This document shows positions 59,133 through 64,000 of a stretch of DNA of 64,000 bases, piece by piece. A program made the translations under genes and the position numbers. This stretch comes from Terrisporobacter petrolearius (GTDB lineage: Bacteria > Bacillota > Clostridia > Peptostreptococcales > Peptostreptococcaceae): assembly GCF_020748185.1 (NCBI RefSeq), contig NZ_JAHZMO010000014.1:1-64000 (forward strand), in the 5' to 3' direction. Numbering within the stretch: the first letter of the stretch is position 1; every line of letters starts with the position of its first letter. A model generated the notes under the pieces. The model searched no databases, was not told where the DNA came from, and worked only from the letters and a program-made list of their open reading frames with translations.

Positions 59133-60180
59133 ATTTCAAAATGTATATTGTTATATTTTGCACTCCCCAGTTCAAGCACTCTTTTTCTGTATTCATATAA
59201 ATGTCAATTTTATTCCCTTTTATTCCTCCACCGCAGTCTTCTGCAATAAAAGTTTTATCAAATTCTGGTATGTATACTCTGGTCCCATAAGGAATAATAG
59301 TCGGATCTACAGCTATAGTTTTACCGAATATAGGTTTTGTACCTGTAGCTGTTATAGTTCCGGTGCAATAAGCATATGCTTTAACTTGCATGCTATACGA
59401 TATGTCATTAGAACTTCCTGGTTTGTTAGTTGCTGAATCTAATTCATCTTGTGATTTTAGATAAGCAGAAGAACAATAACCGATTTTTCCATTGGATAAC
59501 TTGACTTTATACCAATTATTATTAGTACGTTCAACTATACTTACTTTATCACCTTTATAAACTATTCCTATAATGCTATTTGATGTAGATGTTCCACTTC
59601 TAACGTTTAAATTCGCAGTAGCTATTAAACTATCTATAACTGTAACATTATTATTTGAATCATTGGAATTATTGCCTGAATTACCATTATTCTCTTTTAA
59701 ATATTTATTACTAGAATACCCTATAGTTCCATCACTTAATTTAACTTTATACCACCCTGTACTTGCAACGCCAAGCATCTCTACTGTACTATTTTTTTTA
59801 ATATATCCTATTATTTTATACTTAGTTGAGCCACCTGTTCTTACATTCACACCCCAAGTTGATACAAGCTTTTTACCTGTAGTAGATGAATTATTTGAAG
59901 AACCTTTTGTAGTAATGTAATCTCCACTTACCCATCCATCTTTACTTTTATACTTAATTTTATACCAACCATCTTTTGAAGATAAAATATCAACCTTATC
60001 TCCTTTACTAAGTCCACCTATAGCATTATATGATGTTGATGGTCCACTTCTAACATTAAGTGAATGCGCTGTAACCTCTCCAGTCTTGGAGTCTGCGTAT
60101 ATATTGCTTGTTCCTAAGGCGCAAATTGCAGATGTGGCTGATAATGCTGCTATTGCATATTTATTTTTTTTATTAATCAT
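59131..60180 (-). CDS. Secreted triple-SH3b-3D cell-wall protein
   Basis: A 349-aa paralogue of the preceding protein. Signal peptide (about 1-30), three SH3b domains (about 35-95, 105-165, 185-245; each with NVRSGxST or NVRTGGST and a W-Y-K-V/I-K strand), and a C-terminal 3D domain (about 265-348: TIAVDPTIIPYGTRVYI, EDCGGGIKGNKIDIYM). Start at ATG 60180 with GGGGGGAG upstream. The SH3b triplet should bind peptidoglycan stems or cross-links while the 3D domain cleaves glycan. Single gene. Confidence 0.93.
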   Translation of the reverse strand: MINKKNKYAIAALSATSAICALGTSNIYADSKTGEVTAHSLNVRSGPSTSYNAIGGLSKGDKVDILSSKDGWYKIKYKSKDGWVSGDYITTKGSSNNSSTTGKKLVSTWGVNVRTGGSTKYKIIGYIKKNSTVEMLGVASTGWYKVKLSDGTIGYSSNKYLKENNGNSGNNSNDSNNNVTVIDSLIATANLNVRSGTSTSNSIIGIVYKGDKVSIVERTNNNWYKVKLSNGKIGYCSSAYLKSQDELDSATNKPGSSNDISYSMQVKAYAYCTGTITATGTKPIFGKTIAVDPTIIPYGTRVYIPEFDKTFIAEDCGGGIKGNKIDIYMNTEKECLNWGVQNITIYILK

Positions 60181-60389
60181 TTCTCCCCCCACAAACTTAG
60201 TTTTTACTCTATAAATTCACCATAATTATCCATTTATTAATATCTTATCTTAATTTCATTTAATTTTAAACATATTAATTAAAAAAATCTTATAAAATTT
60301 TAATTTTAGTTTTTTTTGTAAAAGTTCACTAATTATATTTTTAATTTTTCATATACTATTAAAAATATAGTTTTTATGGAAGATTGACT

Positions 60390-60517
60390 ATGGCTGAAAA
60401 TAATTATCAAATAGCATCTATTACAAAAATTGAAGAGGCTGCAATAAAAAAAGCAGAAGCTGAAGTAAAAAAGAAACTGGTAAAGATTTTGTAATTATCG
60501 CTTGGGAAAAAGAATAA
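60390..60517 (+). pseudogene. Small gene with a one-base frameshift
   Basis: ATG 60390 opens a 34-codon frame (MAENNYQIASITKIEEAA... to VKKKLVKIL). One extra A near 60470-60476 would change its end to KKKTGKDFVIIAWEKE and a TAA at 60515, a more protein-like 42-residue product. A proper terminator follows at 60532, which supports that a gene is or was here. No strong RBS. The rest of the 600-base gap is empty as far as I can see. Confidence 0.4.
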
Positions 60518-60531
60518 TTTTTGCAATAAAT

Positions 60532-60565
60532 AAGGACATCATAATATTTTATGATGTCCTTTATA
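60532..60565 (+). terminator. Terminator after the small frameshifted gene
   Basis: AAGGACATCATAA, TATT loop and TTATGATGTCCTT, then TATAT. The stem is 13 bp and perfect. Confidence 0.75.
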
Positions 60566-60796
60566 TGCATTAGATGGATTTATCTTTAGTTTATTTTTAA
60601 TTCTCTTTTTCTAAATGTTTTAATCGTTATTTATAAGGTTGAATTGTAATTAATATTTTAGTTGTAAGTTGTAAAATATAAAATCCTATATAATTATAAC
60701 TACCTCATAGTTATTTAAAACACTTATGTACAATATTTTTATCCATCTAAGCATATTTTATTATAAGTATGGTATTTACATCCACACCATAATAAA

Positions 60797-61327
60797 CTAA
60801 TCAATATCTATATAAGTTTCATTGTTAGCTTTATTAATAGCTACTTCTAACTCTATTACTTCTCTATTTAGATTATCTATTAATTTTTCCATATCTTCTC
60901 TTCCAAAATTTAATTCTGTAACTTTATAATATACAGAAGTTGCTGCCGCATCTACTTTTCTCTCTTTACTAACCTTCACATTTTGCAATAATGCTTCTAA
61001 TTCAAAGGCTAATTCTCTTTTTAATTTAACTTTATTTAAAGCACCTTGAATAGTTGTTATTTCTCCTAGTACTTGTATTTCTGTAGTATTATTTGCATGT
61101 GCGATAGCTGTTTTTATTTTTTCTATATTATTAGATAAGGATATAAGTTCATTAAGTTCTTTATTAAAATCAAATTTTTCATCACAATCAAATCTTATTC
61201 CGTCAGCTTCTAATATATACGTAATGCTCGCTTTTTTTCTATTTATAATATTTGGTGACTTATATCTATAATTTCTTTCTATTTCTGCTACTTTAATCAT
61301 AGCTTGATTTATTGTAAGTTTTTCCAT
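60797..61327 (-). CDS. DIP1984-like coiled-coil protein
   Basis: A 176-aa soluble helical protein. The order of blocks (LSNNIEKIKTAIAHANNTTEI, then ALNKVKLKRELAFELEALL, then EDMEKLIDNLNREVIELEVAINKANNETYI) fits the DIP1984/septicolysin-like family with its NxTN and final N-rich ends. No enzymatic residues or membrane segments. Function in the family is unknown. Single gene. Confidence 0.6.
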   Translation of the reverse strand: MEKLTINQAMIKVAEIERNYRYKSPNIINRKKASITYILEADGIRFDCDEKFDFNKELNELISLSNNIEKIKTAIAHANNTTEIQVLGEITTIQGALNKVKLKRELAFELEALLQNVKVSKERKVDAAATSVYYKVTELNFGREDMEKLIDNLNREVIELEVAINKANNETYIDID

Positions 61328-61428
61328 TGATAAATTCCCCCTTATCTATTTCTTTTATTAAATCTAATTATTACATACAATAATTGTATTTTCAATATAG
61401 TTAGCTCTATAATCAATGTATTTTTAAA

Positions 61429-62310
61429 TTATTTATTTGCTGGTATAAATTTTATAGCTGCCGAATTAATTGAAAGAATATTATGTTTTAAATCTTCCAG
61501 TGTATCATTTAAAACATAACCTAGGTGTATGTCACTTTTTCTACTTCTCACTTCAATTTTGTTTACTATTTCTTCATCTTTTATAAGCTTTATTAAATTA
61601 TTGTTTATTGCTTTTGAGAATGTAGGCCATCCATAGTTTTTATTTATTTTATCCTTTGATGAAAATAAAGGAGTATTATCTAATACATCTACATAAACTC
61701 CTTCACTAAAATAATTGCAGTATTGATTTTCAAAAGGTTTTTCTCTTAATTTATTTTGTGTTACTTCATATTGTAACTGGTTTAAATGCCTCATGGCATA
61801 ACTTCTTTTTAAATATTCATATCTTCCAGAAAATCTTAAATATTCTCTGTATAATATAGGATTTTTTTTATAAAAATTTTGGTGAAAGTCTTCTGCTTCA
61901 TAAAAGGTTTTAGCTTCATATAATTTAGTCGCAATTAAATCACCAAATATATTATTTTCTTCTAAATCTTCAATATACCTTTGAGCCTGTCTCCATTGAT
62001 CAATATCATAGTAAAAAATAGCTGTTTTAAAGCAAAACGATTTATCTCCAAATTGACCTTCTTCATCAGTTGGATCTATAGAATTAAAATAAACTTCAAG
62101 TAATTCATTGTAGCTTAAAATCTCATCATCATAAGTTATTTTTACAACTAAATAATGGTTACTATCTTCATTTGAAACTATTTCAAATGTTGGATTTTTA
62201 TTTGTACCTCCACTATAGCCTACTTTTACTTCCTTTACACCTTTTAATTTTTCAAATGGCTCAACCATACACCAGAAGCATCCCCCTGCAAACATTGCAG
62301 TTTTTTCCAT
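61429..62310 (-). CDS. msrA: Methionine sulfoxide reductase MsrA fused to a degraded MsrB domain
   Basis: A 293-aa fusion. MsrA half (about 1-155): catalytic Cys in GGCFWC (10-14), VGYSGG, and the AEDFHQNFY region; it reduces the S-epimer of methionine sulfoxide. MsrB half (about 170-290): [45 protein letters not shown] and [10 protein letters not shown] are recognisable, but the catalytic Cys of the usual RYCINSA is Ser280 (ILSINSA), HLGHVF reads HLGYVL, and both zinc CxxC pairs are absent. The R-epimer activity is therefore probably lost. Single gene. Confidence 0.92.
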   Translation of the reverse strand: MEKTAMFAGGCFWCMVEPFEKLKGVKEVKVGYSGGTNKNPTFEIVSNEDSNHYLVVKITYDDEILSYNELLEVYFNSIDPTDEEGQFGDKSFCFKTAIFYYDIDQWRQAQRYIEDLEENNIFGDLIATKLYEAKTFYEAEDFHQNFYKKNPILYREYLRFSGRYEYLKRSYAMRHLNQLQYEVTQNKLREKPFENQYCNYFSEGVYVDVLDNTPLFSSKDKINKNYGWPTFSKAINNNLIKLIKDEEIVNKIEVRSRKSDIHLGYVLNDTLEDLKHNILSINSAAIKFIPANK

Positions 62311-62572
62311 AAAAAATCAACTCCTTGGTAAATTTTATTTATTTTCCCCAATAGAGTTGATTTTTAATCTTTATAGTAAATTAATTTTTATAGGCATAAA
62401 ATATTTAATAATATTATTTTTCGAAAATTCTAATTATTTATAATTATATATTAAAAAGTTTATTAATTCAACTAATAAAATTAATTCTATTATATAATTT
62501 ATAGATATACTTGTTTAATTTGAGAAAATATACCACAATATAACATATATTAAGCTTTAAAGGAGGTAAAAT

Positions 62573-63397
62573 ATGAGCAAGTTAAAAATAGGACTGATTC
62601 AGATGAAAGTTTGTGACAATAAAGAACAAAATCTGATGAAAGCTTCTCAATTAGTGTCAAAGATTTCTATTGAAAGGCCTGATATTGTCATTTTGCCAGA
62701 AATGTTCTCTTGCCCTTATGCTTCATGTAATTTCCCCATTTATGCTGAAGGTGAAAATGGTAAATCATTTAATTTCTTATCAAATATATCAAAAACAAAT
62801 AATATATATTTAGTGGCTGGTTCAATCCCAGAAAAAGAAGGAAATAAAATTTACAATACATCTTATGTTTTTAACAGAAAAGGAGAAAAAATAGGAAAGC
62901 ATAGAAAAATGCACTTATTTGATATAGACATAAAAAATAAACAAAAGTTCAAAGAGTCAGATACTCTATCTGCTGGCAATGAGGTAACTGTATTCGACAC
63001 AGAATTTGGTAAAATAGGCTTATGTATTTGTTATGATTTTAGATTCCCTGAACTCTCAAGACTTATGGTAGATAAAGGTGCTAAAGCCATAATAGTTCCT
63101 GCATCTTTCAATATGACTACAGGTCCTGCCCATTGGCATATTATGTTTAAATCTAGAGCTATAGATAATCAAGTTTTCACCATTGGATGCTCTCCTGCTA
63201 GAGATTATAATTCTTCTTATATTTCTTATGGTCATTCTTTAATAGTTTCTCCATTTGGGGAAGTTCTTACAGAGCTAAAAGAAGAAGAAAACTTAATTAC
63301 TTATACAATCGATTTAAGTTATGTGGATAAAGTGAGAGAAGAACTCCCTCTACTTTATCATAGAAGAAAAGATTTATACGAATTAAATGAAAAATAA
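62573..63397 (+). CDS. Carbon-nitrogen hydrolase (omega-amidase/nitrilase family)
   Basis: A 274-aa cytoplasmic amidase. The Glu-Lys-Cys triad is visible: E in VILPEMFSCPY (about 43), K in KHRKMHLFD (about 112), C in LCICYDFRFPEL (about 148). NIYLVAGSIPEK and RSRAIDNQVF-like KSRAIDNQVFTIGCSPARD are typical of the Nit2/omega-amidase branch, which hydrolyses alpha-ketoglutaramate or deaminated glutathione as metabolite repair. AAAGGAGG precedes the ATG. The downstream unknown gene starts 43 bases later and is probably co-transcribed. Confidence 0.93.
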   Translation: MSKLKIGLIQMKVCDNKEQNLMKASQLVSKISIERPDIVILPEMFSCPYASCNFPIYAEGENGKSFNFLSNISKTNNIYLVAGSIPEKEGNKIYNTSYVFNRKGEKIGKHRKMHLFDIDIKNKQKFKESDTLSAGNEVTVFDTEFGKIGLCICYDFRFPELSRLMVDKGAKAIIVPASFNMTTGPAHWHIMFKSRAIDNQVFTIGCSPARDYNSSYISYGHSLIVSPFGEVLTELKEEENLITYTIDLSYVDKVREELPLLYHRRKDLYELNEK

Positions 63398-63440
63398 TAA
63401 ATATAAGTATTAAGCTAATTTATTAATGGTGGTGAAGTAA

Positions 63441-63923
63441 ATGTGTGACTTTTTATATGGGGCTGTTAATAAAAAAGATTATAATGAAAAATTTATATCA
63501 ATATCATTAAAATACAACATTCCCATAGATTATACGTTTGAATCATGTGCTTTGTTTCCTGTAAAAAAATCACATGATGATTATATTTTTTTTAGATTAA
63601 CAAATGAATATTGTGATTGTGCCACTCCCCTTGGATATGGTCGTGGTGAAATAAATACAAAATATTTAAGTACGCCTCACAAAAGACAATTGTATTTAAA
63701 TTCTATTTATAAAACTATATATAATTACATTGGATGGCTAAAGGAATTAAATGAATCCAGTTGTATTAATCATGTTTACATAGTTAAACATTTCGACGAT
63801 AATACACCGGAGAAAGAATGTAATAAACATGTAGTTCATATTGATGATATTAATATAGAATTTTTAATAGACTTAGAAAATGAAATAGCTTATAAAGTAC
63901 AATTCTATAAAAAATATGACTAA
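63441..63923 (+). CDS. Unknown protein
   Basis: A 160-aa soluble protein with scattered Cys (MCDF, SCALF, YCDCATPLGYG) and no signal or membrane segment. I do not recognise the family. GGTGGTGAAG precedes the ATG. A good intrinsic terminator follows, so the frame is very probably a real gene, the second of a two-gene unit with the amidase. Confidence 0.7.
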   Translation: MCDFLYGAVNKKDYNEKFISISLKYNIPIDYTFESCALFPVKKSHDDYIFFRLTNEYCDCATPLGYGRGEINTKYLSTPHKRQLYLNSIYKTIYNYIGWLKELNESSCINHVYIVKHFDDNTPEKECNKHVVHIDDINIEFLIDLENEIAYKVQFYKKYD

Positions 63924-63929
63924 ATAAAA

Positions 63930-63962
63930 AAGAGTATCAATTATTGATTATTGATACTCTCT
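63930..63962 (+). terminator. Terminator of the amidase unit
   Basis: AGAGTATCAA, a 10-base loop and TTGATACTCT, followed by CTTGTT. Confidence 0.75.
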
Positions 63963-64000
63963 TGTTATTAATTATTTATTATTTTTGTTATTAAAACTTA

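Noticed and set aside
58754-60390. c-di-AMP (ydaO) riboswitch upstream of the SH3b-3D genes
   Set aside because: This class often controls wall hydrolases, but neither upstream region has its conserved blocks.

Overview
The window is a strongly AT-rich chromosome segment from a low-GC Gram-positive anaerobe of the class Clostridia. The evidence is purine-rich Shine-Dalgarno sites (AGGAGG type), frequent TTG and GTG starts, intrinsic terminators and Firmicutes riboswitches, a DAP-type MurE, an [FeFe]-hydrogenase maturase (HydE), a B12-dependent ribonucleotide reductase and a sortase signal of SVKTG type. The SVKTG signal resembles those of Peptostreptococcaceae such as Clostridioides, but I cannot name the genus from sequence alone. 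I see no rRNA, tRNA, CRISPR array, intact transposase or prophage module.

Layout. 0-5 kb: murE and a DtxR/MntR-type regulator face feoAB across a promoter with a perfect 14-bp palindrome and a structured leader. 5-11.3 kb: a 1665-residue wall-anchored protein and a smaller secreted protein, both with a DUF4430 (transcobalamin-C-like) domain; the smaller gene sits behind a cobalamin riboswitch. 11.6-16.8 kb: a five-gene overlapping operon on the minus strand (glycolipid glycosyltransferase, polysaccharide deacetylase, flippase-like membrane protein, response regulator, histidine kinase). 17-24 kb: a LysR remnant, a second RpoD-like sigma factor, a restriction-endonuclease-like protein with a His/Cys tail, a DUF1002 protein, proC, a DNA glycosylase and a Ppx/GppA protein. 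24-34 kb: metNIQ behind a SAM-I riboswitch, a lipoprotein, hydE, nrdJ and an Opu-type osmoprotectant ABC system. 34-43 kb: the conserved block ispG, rseP, dxr, cdsA, uppS, a small ORF, frr, pyrH, tsf, rpsB (all minus), broken between cdsA and dxr by a terminator and a dispersed repeat. 43-56 kb: a D,D-carboxypeptidase, a pentapeptide-repeat K+ channel, a CarD-like regulator, a stand-alone phage-type family B DNA polymerase, a triple-PepSY protein, a glycine-riboswitch-controlled AGCS symporter, a three-gene operon (pseudokinase, AI-2E-family permease, bactofilin-like protein) and a VanW protein. 56-64 kb: a 56-residue protein behind an SOS-like promoter, a TM1266-family regulator, a gene split by an A7 frameshift, a tandem-repeat small protein, two SH3b-3D cell-wall proteins, MsrAB with a degraded MsrB half, a nitrilase-family amidase and an unknown gene.

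The most interesting signals are: (1) a probable surface corrinoid-capture pair under B12 riboswitch control; (2) a dispersed modular repeat, five copies here, every copy lying in the same orientation just 3' of a minus-strand intrinsic terminator; (3) a tiny gene with LexA-like boxes in and after its promoter; (4) a chromosomal family B polymerase with no phage neighbours; (5) a pseudokinase linked to a bactofilin-like membrane protein; (6) an envelope glycolipid operon that carries its own two-component system and a tandem direct repeat just upstream of its promoter.
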